Source: Anaerolineae bacterium (GTDB lineage Bacteria; Chloroflexota; Anaerolineae; UBA4142; SHND01). Taken from it: a DNA stretch of 64,000 nucleotides. A model generated the notes under the pieces. The model had not been told where the DNA came from. It was given only the letters and a program-made list of their open reading frames with translations, and did not search any database. Shown one piece after another: positions 28,236-37,312 of this stretch. Each line of letters starts with the position of its first letter. Positions within the stretch are counted from its first letter, which is position 1. The translations under genes and the position numbers were made by a program. Location: positions 47,012-111,011 of the forward strand of contig JADZCJ010000109.1 of assembly GCA_020851635.1 (NCBI GenBank), written 5' to 3'.

Positions 28236-29744
28236 TCAACACGCGACCTGTTGTGTCTCTTCGATGATCGCCTTGACTTGTGCGTCTTTGGTCTTTTTCG
28301 GGAGGACGATCTTGGCAGCCATGCTGAGCGTGCGCGGGAAATTTTTCCATGTGGATTCGCGCTTGAGCGTCATGAGCACGCGATGCGGGCGCAGGTAAAA
28401 GCGGCGATATGCTTCTTTCCACTTGCGCTCTTGCACCTCGGCAGTCGTCGGTCCCATTTCGTAGCGCGCTTTGCCTTCAAAAAAGACGTAATCCTGCCAG
28501 TCCTTGACCAACATGCGGCCGCCGTTGCGATGCACCTGCTCCCAGACCTTGGTGCCGGGATAGGGCGTCATCATGGAAAAATTGGCGACGAGCGGGTCGA
28601 GCTCGCAGGCAAACCGAATGGTCTTTTCCATCGTCTCTTCGGTGTCACCGGGGAGTCCCATGATGAAAAACCCAACCGTTTCGAGACCCACCTGGCGCGC
28701 GTTCTTGAATGCCTGACGAATCTGGTCATGCGTCACGCGCTTGTCAATAGATTCGAGAATATCCTCGTCTCCCGTCTCAACACCAAATGCCACGCGCTTG
28801 CAGCCCGCCTCGCGCATCTTGCCCAACAACTCGGTGTCGGCAAGGTTTGCACGAATGCCGTTGATCATTACCCACTGTGCCTTGTCCTGCAAACCTTCCT
28901 TGATGAGCAGTTCGCTCATGCGATAGAGGCGCTTGCGGTCAATGTTGGCGCTGTCGTCCAGCAGACCGATCTCTGCGGCGCCATAGTATTCGACAAGATG
29001 TTTCCATTCGGCGACGACGTGTTCGGGCGAACGGGCGCGCCATTTTTCCGCCATGACCGATTGGGAGCAGAATGTGCAACGATAAGGACAGCCGCGCGAG
29101 GTCATCATGGCAAACGACTTGCCCTTTTCAATCGCATCCATGGCGGGTTGGAGCGAGGAATAACGCTCCATCTTGAAATATTTGTAGGCAGGAAACGGCA
29201 GTGTATCGAGGTCGTCAATGGGCGGGCGTTCGTGAGTATGGCGGATCCTGCCTCCGGGCGTCATGTAGGTAATGCCCCACACCTTGTCGAGAATTTTGGT
29301 CGCCGGGTCGGTCATGTCGCCGATCTTGAAATTGGGATTGCCCGCTTTGACCCGTTCGAGGGTGTTGCACAGATCAATCCACGTTTCTTCGCCTTCGCCG
29401 CGCGCCACCACATCAATTTCGGGGCGCGCCGCCGCTTCCTCGGGCAGCGCCGAGACATGCGGACCCCCCTGAATGATGAACGTATCGGGCTTGACCGCTT
29501 TGATTTCACGCGCCGCGAGCCAACCCTGCTTTACCTGCGGCGTGTTGGATGTGATCCCGACAATGTCGGGTTGATATTCCCGCACGGTATCGCGCAGCGA
29601 CACATCCTCGATATCCTGGTCAAAGACGCGCACCTCGTCGCCGCGATTTTCGCTAAAGGCAGCGAGATAAGCGATGCCAAGATGGGGAGTGGTCCGAGTG
29701 TCAATCGGGAGTTGAAAGCGTGGGTTGATCAAGAGAACGCGCAA
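28236..29744 (-). CDS. B12-binding-domain radical SAM protein
   Basis: The product has 502 residues with a classic N-terminal B12-binding domain (MRVLLINPRFQLPIDTRTTP, GITSNTPQVKQGWLAAREIKAV, IIQGGPHVSALPEE) and radical SAM motif CPYRCTFC near residue 211, followed by IGLLDDSANIDRKRL and VAFGVETGDEDILESIDKRV. The start is TTG with GGAGG 6 nt upstream. It lies directly upstream of hicAB (18 nt) in the same direction. Similar proteins act in lipid, cofactor or natural-product pathways; the substrate is unknown. Confidence 0.9.
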   Translation of the reverse strand: MRVLLINPRFQLPIDTRTTPHLGIAYLAAFSENRGDEVRVFDQDIEDVSLRDTVREYQPDIVGITSNTPQVKQGWLAAREIKAVKPDTFIIQGGPHVSALPEEAAARPEIDVVARGEGEETWIDLCNTLERVKAGNPNFKIGDMTDPATKILDKVWGITYMTPGGRIRHTHERPPIDDLDTLPFPAYKYFKMERYSSLQPAMDAIEKGKSFAMMTSRGCPYRCTFCSQSVMAEKWRARSPEHVVAEWKHLVEYYGAAEIGLLDDSANIDRKRLYRMSELLIKEGLQDKAQWVMINGIRANLADTELLGKMREAGCKRVAFGVETGDEDILESIDKRVTHDQIRQAFKNARQVGLETVGFFIMGLPGDTEETMEKTIRFACELDPLVANFSMMTPYPGTKVWEQVHRNGGRMLVKDWQDYVFFEGKARYEMGPTTAEVQERKWKEAYRRFYLRPHRVLMTLKRESTWKNFPRTLSMAAKIVLPKKTKDAQVKAIIEETQQVAC

Positions 29745-30008
29745 AGCAAACCTCCATCACAGAATTCAGAGAAACGTCGAGCAGGGAACCCGGGGCGTCT
29801 CTAGCACACTTGCGAGGAGAAACGCAGGGGCACAACGCAATCATTATAACGAGTGGTACAGGGGTGGTCAAATAAAAAGTTTATCAAGGAAAAACCACCC
29901 CGCCCGGAACCGGCCCGTCCTGTTTTGCGACCTCGCTGACACGTGTTTTAGGGCGCGCACACAACCTCGTTTGGAGCCGACTTGCCCGACAGCGTCAGTG
30001 TGAGAGTT

Positions 30009-30719
30009 TTAGCGATATCGCAGGAGCGCCATCAGCGAGCGCCAGCCATCGCGCACGCGGCGCAATTTCTTGTCCTTGCGCGGCTTGTACGAGACCGGCG
30101 CTTGAAGAAACTTGACCTGTCGCTTTGCCAATTTGGCAGTGATTTCCGGCTCGATTTCAAAACCGCGCGACTCGAGCTGCAATGCGCGCATCAAATCTGT
30201 GGGCACGAGCTTGTAGCATGTCTCCATGTCGCGCAGCTGCGTGCCATAAAGCATGTTGGTCGCCAGCGTAAGCCCGGTATTGCCCAGGTGACCGATCAAG
30301 GGTTGAGAACCAAGATCACGCACACCATAGACGACAGCGAGACCATTCGGGTTCCGCGTCCTGTCTTGATGATACAAGTTTAGAAGCGATTCCCAGTCGC
30401 GCGGGTCGTATTCCGTATCTGCATCCTGGATGATCACCACATCTCCGCGGGCATGTTCCAGTGCGGTCTGAATCCCACTGCCTTTACCCCTGTTTTGTTC
30501 GTGTCGAATCACGCGCAGGCGCGGGTCGGTCTGACGCGCCAAAATCTGCGGAGTGTCATCGGTCGAGCAATCGTCCACGACAATGATTTCAAACGGAGCA
30601 GAGGACGCCAAAACCATCTGCAAACATTGTTCGAGTTCGCGTTCTTCGTTATAAACGGGGAGCAGAACAGATAGTTTTGTTTGCAATGCAAAATGCCTGC
30701 GACAAAGCGCGCGGGGCAA
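30009..30719 (-). CDS. Family 2 glycosyltransferase (DPM1-like)
   Basis: The product has about 236 residues. It has the GT2 motifs KLSVLLPVYNEERELEQCL, the nucleotide-binding IIVVDDCSTDDTPQIL, the DxD-like QDADTEYDPRDW and GFEIEPEITAKLAKR with a conserved EPE-like segment. Such enzymes transfer a sugar from a nucleotide sugar, often to polyprenyl phosphate. No ATG is available; starts may be TTG at 30719 or TTG at 30686 (MQTKLSV), the latter closer to the usual domain edge. It sits between two B12 radical SAM genes. Confidence 0.85.
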   Translation of the reverse strand: MPRALCRRHFALQTKLSVLLPVYNEERELEQCLQMVLASSAPFEIIVVDDCSTDDTPQILARQTDPRLRVIRHEQNRGKGSGIQTALEHARGDVVIIQDADTEYDPRDWESLLNLYHQDRTRNPNGLAVVYGVRDLGSQPLIGHLGNTGLTLATNMLYGTQLRDMETCYKLVPTDLMRALQLESRGFEIEPEITAKLAKRQVKFLQAPVSYKPRKDKKLRRVRDGWRSLMALLRYR

Positions 30720-30757
30720 AAGGTTGGCGATTGCCCGGCGCTGCTTGATCGTTCAGT

Positions 30758-30859
30758 GTCTAGCAGGTTGTCGGAGAGACCTCATTTGTGACTATGAGCG
30801 CGCGTCGTAGTATCTCAAAAATAGTTATAATTCGATTTCACTCCGACAACCTGCTAGAC
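30758..30859. repeat. MITE-like element with perfect 19-bp terminal inverted repeats
   Basis: GTCTAGCAGGTTGTCGGAG at 30758-30776 is matched exactly in reverse complement at 30841-30859, with 64 bp between. A further CGTTC/GAACG match lies just outside. No coding capacity is present. The right repeat supplies the stop codon of the radical SAM gene ending at 30854. No clear target duplication was found. Confidence 0.7.
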
Positions 30860-32191
30860 CGAACGGTAAGAATATGTTTTGCGGTAGCCAAAATCGGTGC
30901 TAAAGGTAGAAAACAGTTTGCTGGGCGCGAGCCGAAGCGGATGTCGCCGCAAGGTGTAAAGACCGCGCGTGGCGATGGAGGGCAGAGAATATGCCTTGCG
31001 GCAAATCCAGTCATAGCCCTCGCGCAGCTGGTCTGCGGTCATGCTCACCGGCTCGAAAACGACATGCGAGGTGTCGTATTTGCTCCACGGCATGTCCAGC
31101 ATCAACCGCCCATCTCGAATATATTCTTGGCGCGCGGTGGTGCCGGGATAGGGCGTCATGATCGTAAAGCTCACATTGTCAAGCCCGCTCTCTTTGCAAA
31201 AGTTCCAGGTGTTTTGGAATACGTCGGGGGTATCGGCATCCAGCCCAAAAACAAATAGCCCAACCACGCCGATACCGTATTTTTGGATCGTGCGGATGAC
31301 GCGCTTGTAATCCTGGAGGTTGCCCTTGGACTTGCCGCCCAAGTCGCGGCGATTGCCCGCGTTGACCGATTCAAAACCGATAAAGAACTTGTCCATGTGC
31401 GCTTCGCGCGCGAGCCGGATGAGGTCGGGAAAATCGCCAACCATCATTTCCGCCTGATTGGTCCAGCCGTTGAGCGGCAGTCGGCGCAGCGCGCGAAAGA
31501 GCTGCTCGATATAGTCGGGCGCCGTGCGAAAGTTTAGTCCAAAATTGTCGTCGGTGAGAAAAAAGCGCCGAATCCCGCGCCGTTCGATTTCTTCCACCAC
31601 TTCATCCACCGGACGATGTCGCATGACCCGTCCCGAAACGCGGATCGCGGTGCAAAAGTTGCAGTTGCGCGGACAGCCGCGCGTGATTTCCATATACGGG
31701 GTCCAGTAATCGCGCTTTTCGTTGACCATCTTGAGCACGCGGTCGGTCAAGCGCGCGACGCCGTGCAGTTCCGCCCACGATTCGTCCACATAGAGGGTCT
31801 GCGCGCGGTCATGCAAAACGTCCTCGATAATACGGGGCCAGGTAAAATAAGCTTCGCCCACCGCCGTAATGTGCGCCCATGACGCCACTTCTTCGGGCGC
31901 GAGCGTGGCATGCGTGCCGCCCACCACAACGGTTGCGCCGCGCCGGCGCGCTTCGTCCGCGATTTCGCGGGCGCGGTCAATGGACAGCGTCTTGCTGGTA
32001 ATGCCCATCAACGTATGCCCGGTGATGCGGTGAAACGGGATGGGGGCAAGGTCTTCGTCCCAGATTTCGACAGGCAATTCGTCGGGCACGAGCGACGCAA
32101 GCCGCATCAAGGTATACGGCGAGCCCTGCGCTTTGCCAAAGATTCTGCCGTCGCGTCTGGGATAGACGAGGACGACCTTGTCAATATTCAT
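30854..32191 (-). CDS. B12-binding-domain radical SAM protein
   Basis: The product has 445 residues. The B12-binding-like N-terminus includes MGITSKTLSIDRAREIADEA and TVVVGGTHATLAPEEV. Radical SAM motif CPRNCNFC is near residue 174, with FFLTDDNFGLNF and KFFIGFESVNAGNRRDLGGK later. Its start overlaps the stop of the metallophosphoesterase gene (ATGA). Its last codons and TAG stop lie inside the inverted repeat at 30841-30859, so the native C-terminus may have been altered by insertion of that element. Confidence 0.9.
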   Translation of the reverse strand: MNIDKVVLVYPRRDGRIFGKAQGSPYTLMRLASLVPDELPVEIWDEDLAPIPFHRITGHTLMGITSKTLSIDRAREIADEARRRGATVVVGGTHATLAPEEVASWAHITAVGEAYFTWPRIIEDVLHDRAQTLYVDESWAELHGVARLTDRVLKMVNEKRDYWTPYMEITRGCPRNCNFCTAIRVSGRVMRHRPVDEVVEEIERRGIRRFFLTDDNFGLNFRTAPDYIEQLFRALRRLPLNGWTNQAEMMVGDFPDLIRLAREAHMDKFFIGFESVNAGNRRDLGGKSKGNLQDYKRVIRTIQKYGIGVVGLFVFGLDADTPDVFQNTWNFCKESGLDNVSFTIMTPYPGTTARQEYIRDGRLMLDMPWSKYDTSHVVFEPVSMTADQLREGYDWICRKAYSLPSIATRGLYTLRRHPLRLAPSKLFSTFSTDFGYRKTYSYRSV

Positions 32192-32997
32192 GCGGCTGCT
32201 CCTGGAACGGATATTTGAGTTGGGACGCGTCGGGGAAAGGATTGCGCACTGCGTTCGACAAAACGGTCCGAGCCGGCATCATACCCCATAATCCGGACCG
32301 TGAGCGCCCGGGGTTGAATCGTGATTTGGTTATACGCGTTCCCATGTCCATGCCGAACGCGTCCCGACATGGAGGTGCCCGCCTGGGCAATGACAATCCC
32401 TTGCGCGGTGCGCAGGGTCAACGGCACGTGCGTATGCCCGTTCAAGACCAATTCGACGCCGAGCCGTTCGAGCCATTCGAGCTGCCCTGTGGGAAACCAC
32501 GTGCCGAACGGGCGATACTTGCCGTTCCATTCAAGATGGTGATGCGTGACAAATATCTTGCAGGCGTCCGCGCGCGCGCGCGAAAATTCGCGCTCGATAA
32601 ACGCGCGCTGTTTATTTGACCAGATGCCGCCGGGAACGATGCGGTTATTGCTGTTGACGCCGACGACAAACACGCCGGGAATCTCCAGACTGGTATCCAC
32701 CTCGGAGCGGATATATTGCTTGTAACGCCGCCACGGGTTGGTGAGGCGTTCCGCCAGACCGCTGAGATGCAATGGTTGATCGTGGTTTCCGGGAATCGTG
32801 AGCACGGGTGTGGGCAGTTGTGCCACATACGCCTGCGCCTGCTCGTACTCGCTCACGCGCCCGCGCATGGTGAAATCGCCCGAAAGAATCGTCAGGTCAG
32901 GTTTCGCCGCACGCGTGTCCGCCAGGACCAATTCCGATAAATGGGTGTTGAATTTGGGACCAAAATGGAGGTCAGACAGATGGAAAATCGTCGTCAT
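32188..32997 (-). CDS. Calcineurin-like metallophosphoesterase
   Basis: The product has 269 residues from the ATG at 32997. All motifs of the family are present in order: D-x-H (HLSDLHFG), GD (TILSGDFT), GNHD (TIPGNHDQ), H (FVTHHHLEW) and GH-x-H (LVLNGHTHVP), which hold a dinuclear metal centre. These proteins cleave phosphodiesters such as cyclic nucleotides, CDP-alcohols or nucleic acids. It starts 4 nt after the aldehyde dehydrogenase stop and overlaps the next radical SAM gene, so the three are coupled. Confidence 0.9.
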   Translation of the reverse strand: MTTIFHLSDLHFGPKFNTHLSELVLADTRAAKPDLTILSGDFTMRGRVSEYEQAQAYVAQLPTPVLTIPGNHDQPLHLSGLAERLTNPWRRYKQYIRSEVDTSLEIPGVFVVGVNSNNRIVPGGIWSNKQRAFIEREFSRARADACKIFVTHHHLEWNGKYRPFGTWFPTGQLEWLERLGVELVLNGHTHVPLTLRTAQGIVIAQAGTSMSGRVRHGHGNAYNQITIQPRALTVRIMGYDAGSDRFVERSAQSFPRRVPTQISVPGAAA

Positions 32998-33001
32998 CCG
33001 T

Positions 33002-34486
33002 CTATTTGACCAACTCGTCCGTATCAATCTGCGCGCGCTGGAGGCGTCCCGAATAATCCACATAGATGGATTTCCATTCGGTAAAGACCTCGAGGACGGG
33101 AGGACCGCCGCCTTCGCGATGACCGTTGCCCGTGCCGCGCGTGCCGCCAAAGGGGAGCTGCACTTCGCTTCCGATCGTCCCCGCATTGATATAAAGGATG
33201 CCCGTCGCAATGTCGCGCATGGCTTCGAACGCCTTGTTGACATTCTCGGTGTAGACCGAAGCGGATAATCCGAAATTGACGCTGTTGTTGATGCGGATGG
33301 CGTCGTCCACAGAAGCGGCGCGTATGATCGAGAGCGAGGGACCAAAGATTTCTTCCTGTGCGAGCCGCATGTTCGGGGTGACGCGGTCAAAAACGGTGGG
33401 CTTGTAAAAAAAGCCGCGCGCCAGATCGCCTTCGGTGGCATAGTCACCCCCGGCGAGCAAAGCCGCCCCTTCGCCCTGCCCGATGCCGCTGTATTCATGC
33501 ACTTTGGTTACTGCGGCTTTATTGATCAACGGACCCACATCCGTCGTCGCGAGCAACCCATTGCCCAGACGCAGTTTCGACGCGCGGTCGGCGATGCGCT
33601 CTGCCATCCTGCTGCCGACCCCGGGCGTGACAATGACGCGGCTCGTCGCGGTGCAGCGCTGTCCGCTCGTCCCGAACGCGCTCCAGATGATCCCGTCGGT
33701 CGCCAGATCAAGGTCGGCGTCGTCGAGCACAATGATCGCGTTCTTGCCGCCCAGTTCGAGCGACACGCGTTTGCCGAGCTGCGCGCAGCGAACGGCGATC
33801 AGTTTGCCGACCTCATTCGAGCCGGTGAACGAGACCAACTTGACGGCGGGATGCTCGACCAGCGCCTCACCCGCGGGCACGCCATACCCTGTGACAAGAT
33901 TCAAGACGCCGGGCGGCAGTCCCGCTTCCTCCAACAATTTGACAAACTCGATAGCGAGAACGGGCGTGTCTTCGGCGGGTTTCCAGACGAGCGTGTTGCC
34001 GCAAACGAGCGCGGGAAAAATCTTCCACGACGGCACGGCGATCGGAAAATTCCACGGCGTGATGAGACCCACCACGCCCAACGGATCCCGCACCGCCATC
34101 GCCCACTTGCTGGGCAGTTCGGACGGCACCAACAGACCGTTGAGGCGGCGTCCCTCCCCCGCCATATACATGCCCATGTCCACCGCTTCCTGGACATCGC
34201 CGAGCGCCTCGGGCAAGACTTTGCCCATCTCGCGCGTCAAGAGTTCGCCGATCTGCGCTTTGCGTTCGCGAATCAGGTCGGCGGCGTTGTGCAAAATGTC
34301 GGCGCGGCGCGGGGCGGGCGTCTTGCGCCATTTTTCAAAGGCGCGTGCGGCTGCGTCCACCGCCCGCGCCACATCGCGCGCGTCCGATTCGGCGGCGACG
34401 CCGATCAATTCTCCGGTCGCGGGGTTAAAGCTTTCGAACGTCCCGGCGCTCTGCGCGGGCGTCCATTTTCCGTCAATGTAATTCAT
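33002..34486 (-). CDS. NAD(P)-dependent aldehyde dehydrogenase
   Basis: The product has 494 residues from the ATG at 34486 (MNYIDGKWTPAQ). It has the oxyanion Asn region (TPWNFPIAVPSWK), the NAD-binding KPAEDTPVLA and FTGSNEVGK, the general base Glu in LELGGKNAII, the catalytic Cys in GTSGQRCTATSRV and the C-terminal EEIFGPSLSII. It oxidises an aldehyde to a carboxylate; substrate specificity cannot be assigned. It heads the run with the metallophosphoesterase and radical SAM genes. A divergent gene starts 246 nt away. Confidence 0.93.
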   Translation of the reverse strand: MNYIDGKWTPAQSAGTFESFNPATGELIGVAAESDARDVARAVDAAARAFEKWRKTPAPRRADILHNAADLIRERKAQIGELLTREMGKVLPEALGDVQEAVDMGMYMAGEGRRLNGLLVPSELPSKWAMAVRDPLGVVGLITPWNFPIAVPSWKIFPALVCGNTLVWKPAEDTPVLAIEFVKLLEEAGLPPGVLNLVTGYGVPAGEALVEHPAVKLVSFTGSNEVGKLIAVRCAQLGKRVSLELGGKNAIIVLDDADLDLATDGIIWSAFGTSGQRCTATSRVIVTPGVGSRMAERIADRASKLRLGNGLLATTDVGPLINKAAVTKVHEYSGIGQGEGAALLAGGDYATEGDLARGFFYKPTVFDRVTPNMRLAQEEIFGPSLSIIRAASVDDAIRINNSVNFGLSASVYTENVNKAFEAMRDIATGILYINAGTIGSEVQLPFGGTRGTGNGHREGGGPPVLEVFTEWKSIYVDYSGRLQRAQIDTDELVK

Positions 34487-34731
34487 TGGGCAGTGGTGAG
34501 GGCGATTCTTTACGGCGGGGCAGCCGCAAAAAACGGCTGTCCGGTGTGAAAGGATGCGCCCCATCAAGTCTGTAACTTTTTGGGCTGTACAATCGTTTAT
34601 TCATTGTATATAAATCTTCTTTTCATTCAAATAGCGGATGCTGAGTCGGCTGAATAAAGTCTTATGCAATTTTAAGGACGGCGGGGCGTTTCAGCTGATA
34701 CTATATAACTTGACAACGAGGTAGGCACGAC

Positions 34732-35070
34732 ATGGACAGAACGGAACTATTGTACGCACACTGGGCGACGCGCTCGCTGCAAAACGCGCGCGACAGCAAA
34801 TGGAAAAAATTGGTCCAGGAGATTCAGGCGCTCCCTGAAACACATCCTGACGCGCTCGCTTTTCAACTGATGATGGTGCGGCTCAACAGCTGCGTCACCT
34901 GCGACGCGCGCAAGTATGTGGAAAAGGGCGGCTGTGCGCGGTGCAGCATCACGACGCTGAGTTTTTCCAAAGACTCGGAAGAAGCGCTGCTAGCCCGTTT
35001 CCGCGCCGCGCGCAAGGAAATCAACCAGGCGCTCAAGGAACAGAATCGCGAACTGGACAAAGCGGCTTGA
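34732..35070 (+). CDS. Small cysteine-motif hypothetical protein
   Basis: The product has 112 residues. Two CxxC pairs (CVTCDARKYVEKGGCARC, residues about 54-71) could bind zinc or an Fe-S cluster. The N-terminus is MDRTELLYAHWATRSLQ and the C-terminus is a charged helix (ARFRAARKEINQALKEQNREL). It faces the aldehyde dehydrogenase gene divergently; the 164-nt AT-rich gap between them probably holds promoters for both. No family is recognised. Confidence 0.7.
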   Translation: MDRTELLYAHWATRSLQNARDSKWKKLVQEIQALPETHPDALAFQLMMVRLNSCVTCDARKYVEKGGCARCSITTLSFSKDSEEALLARFRAARKEINQALKEQNRELDKAA

Positions 35071-35178
35071 TCGCCTCTGCGGGACCGTTGAGGGTTGGCG
35101 CGACGCTCACGCGTCGCGATAATGACTGTGGTCGTCGGAGAACGATAACCGCAGTATAAAGTTGAGGATTGGGTCAAA

Positions 35179-35982
35179 TTGCGTCCGAGCGGAATCAGTG
35201 AATTGGAACATACAGTGAACGGCGAGAAACTGGCGCTGCTCGCCGTTTTTGCGCGCCCCGAAGAGGACGCGTTTGGTCCATCCGGCACGCTCGCGCGGTA
35301 TGCGGGCGAAGGGATTCGGGTCTCTTTGATCACCGCCGCGCGCGAACTGGCAAGCATGATTACGTGGCACGTCACCGACCCGGACCTGGTCATGTTGAAT
35401 GCGCGTTCGCGCGAGACCTCTTGCTCGTGTCGGTCGGCGGGGATAAGCCGCATCTGTCTCGATCATTCCGCCGCGTATATCCCGACCGACCAGCACAGTA
35501 TTTTGCAGGAGCGTCTGGTGCGGATGATACGCGAAGTCCAGCCGCAAGTCATTGTCACGTATGGACCGCAGGGGCTGACGGGGGATTCGGAACAAAAGTT
35601 GTTGAACGAGCTGGCGCGCTATGCATTCGAGCATGCGGGCGAATACGACAAATACCCGGAACATTTCCGGGATGGCTTGAACCCGTATCAACCGAGCAAA
35701 TTGTATTATTCGGTCCTCCCTGCCAGCTGGATCAGCCGATGGGGTCTGGAAGGTTTGGAGGGCGTGCCGGACGATGAAATTACGACGGTGCTCGACGTTT
35801 CGCCCTATTCAGAGATGAAACTGCGCGCGGTGTATTGTCAGCGGCATCATTCGCAAGACTATGCCCGATGGCGCGAGAGCAATGCGGGCGTGCAGTGGAA
35901 CGAGGAGCATTTTATCCTCGCCGCCTCGCATCTGGGCAGGCGGATAAAAAAAGAAAAAGACTTGTTTGCAGGAATTCGCTGA
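35179..35982 (+). CDS. PIG-L deacetylase-like protein with altered active site
   Basis: The product has up to 267 residues. The fold features of LmbE/PIG-L deacetylases are clear: LALLAVFARPEEDAFGPSGTLARYA, IRVSLITAAREL, QPQVIVTYGPQGLTG and CQRHHSQ. But the zinc-binding signature AHPDDE reads ARPEED, and the second GHPDH-type motif reads GDSEQ, so all usual metal ligands are changed. It may be inactive, act on something else or use another chemistry. The start is uncertain (TTG at 35179, TTG at 35202 or GTG at 35215). A strong terminator follows. Confidence 0.75.
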   Translation: MRPSGISELEHTVNGEKLALLAVFARPEEDAFGPSGTLARYAGEGIRVSLITAARELASMITWHVTDPDLVMLNARSRETSCSCRSAGISRICLDHSAAYIPTDQHSILQERLVRMIREVQPQVIVTYGPQGLTGDSEQKLLNELARYAFEHAGEYDKYPEHFRDGLNPYQPSKLYYSVLPASWISRWGLEGLEGVPDDEITTVLDVSPYSEMKLRAVYCQRHHSQDYARWRESNAGVQWNEEHFILAASHLGRRIKKEKDLFAGIR

Positions 35983-35993
35983 GCGCATAACGA

Positions 35994-36030
35994 AAAACCC
36001 GCCCTTGAATCAGGGCGGGTTTTCTTTTTT
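35994..36030 (+). terminator. Rho-independent terminator
   Basis: A 12-bp stem (AAAACCCGCCCT / AGGGCGGGTTTT) with a 6-nt loop is followed by TCTTTTTT, ending the PIG-L-like transcript just upstream of the tdh promoter. Confidence 0.9.
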
Positions 36031-36036
36031 TGGCTA

Positions 36037-36045
36037 TGTTATAAT
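36037..36045 (+). promoter_or_regulatory. Extended -10 promoter of tdh
   Basis: TGTTATAAT is an extended -10 element with a perfect hexamer, 7 nt after the terminator. The predicted start near 36052 is about 40 nt before the tdh ATG at 36091. Confidence 0.6.
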
Positions 36046-36090
36046 TTTTGAGCTTGCCAACGACCGATGCAGAAGAGAGGAAAAGACGCC

Positions 36091-37131
36091 ATGCCTTTAA
36101 TGATGAAAGCGGTTGTCAAGACAAGAGCGGGACCCGGCTTTGAATTGTGCGAGGCGCCCATCCCGCAAATCGGACCCAAGGATATCTTGCTGCGCACGCG
36201 CGCCACATCCATCTGCGGGACCGACATTCATATTTATAATTGGGACACATGGGCGGCGAACCGCATCAAACCGCCCGTGATCATCGGGCACGAATTTTGC
36301 GGGGATGTGGTCGAGATTGGGGGGCTGGTGACAGAGGTCAAGGTCGGCGATTTTGTTTCCGCCGAGAGTCACATCGTAGACCACACCTGCGACCTGTGCC
36401 GCACGGGGATGGCGCACATTTGCCGCAACACGCAGATCATCGGCATTGACCGCGACGGGAGTTTTGCCGAATACGTCGCGATCCCCGCCGACAATGCGTG
36501 GCACAATCCGCCCAACATGCCGCCCGAAATTGCGGCGCTCGAAGAAAATTTTGGCAACGCAGTGCACACCGCGCTCGAAACCCCAGTCGTCGCGCGCAAA
36601 GTCCTCGTAACGGGCTGTGGTCCCGTCGGCGTCATGACGATTGCGGTGACGCGGGCGGCGGGGGCGCGTTCGATTTATGCGAGCGATGTTTCGGACTATC
36701 GTCTCAACCTTGCGAAAAAAATGGGCGCGGACCTGGTCGTCAACCCGGCGCGCGAAAATTTGACAGACCTTGTTCTGGAAGCTACCGGCGGCGAAGGGGT
36801 GGACGTGCTTTTGGAAATGTCGGGTGCGCCGAGCGCGATTCGCGATGGCTTGAAATTGTTGAAATCGGGCGGGCATGCGGTGCTGCTCGGTCTGCCCTCG
36901 AAACCGTTCGAGTTTGACCTGGCGAACCTCGTGATCATGAAAGGGATTACCCTTCACGGGATCGCGGGGCGCAAACTGTGGGAGACGTGGTACGAGATTC
37001 GCGGTCTCTTGCGGAGCGGCGCGGTGAATCTGGAACCGGTCATTACGCATCGTTTCAAGTTGGAAGAATTTCAACAGGCATTCGAGACCATGATCAGCGG
37101 CAACAGCGGCAAGGTGGTGCTGTTTCCCTGA
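36091..37131 (+). CDS. tdh: L-threonine 3-dehydrogenase
   Basis: The product has 346 residues of the zinc-dependent medium-chain dehydrogenase family. Visible are the catalytic zinc site (SICGTDIHIYNWD, GHEFCGDVVE), the structural zinc cysteines (HTCDLCRTGMAHIC), and the NAD-binding VLVTGCGPVGVMTIAV. The IHIYNWDTWA segment is characteristic of Tdh. It oxidises threonine to 2-amino-3-ketobutyrate, which the next gene product cleaves to glycine. ATGs at 36067 and 36100 are alternatives; AGAGG lies about 10 nt upstream of 36091. Confidence 0.93.
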   Translation: MPLMMKAVVKTRAGPGFELCEAPIPQIGPKDILLRTRATSICGTDIHIYNWDTWAANRIKPPVIIGHEFCGDVVEIGGLVTEVKVGDFVSAESHIVDHTCDLCRTGMAHICRNTQIIGIDRDGSFAEYVAIPADNAWHNPPNMPPEIAALEENFGNAVHTALETPVVARKVLVTGCGPVGVMTIAVTRAAGARSIYASDVSDYRLNLAKKMGADLVVNPARENLTDLVLEATGGEGVDVLLEMSGAPSAIRDGLKLLKSGGHAVLLGLPSKPFEFDLANLVIMKGITLHGIAGRKLWETWYEIRGLLRSGAVNLEPVITHRFKLEEFQQAFETMISGNSGKVVLFP

Positions 37132-37179
37132 TCCGCTCTGCCTGTGAACTCACAATGTCACTGCCGGCGAACGGGACAA

Positions 37180-37249
37180 AAACGCGAATCTGCGCGAATC
37201 TTTGCGAATAAATATACATATTAGCCAAAATTCGCGGAGATTCGCGTTT
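37180..37249. repeat. Short relative of the AAACGCGAAT dispersed repeat
   Basis: The segment starts AAACGCGAATCTGCGCGAAT and ends AAATTCGCGGAGATTCGCGTTT, so its ends are inverted. It resembles the 190-bp repeats at 25691 and 58637 with the middle deleted. It lies in the tdh-kbl gap. Confidence 0.75.
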
Positions 37250-37312
37250 CCACACAGAGTGACAAGAGTGACCCGGTCTGCCAAATCAGCAATTCTTGAT
37301 ACAGGAACAATC

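Noticed and set aside
32998..33498. N-terminal extension of the metallophosphoesterase
   Set aside because: The extra residues are antisense-like Ser/Arg-rich sequence overlapping the aldehyde dehydrogenase; the family start is at 32997.
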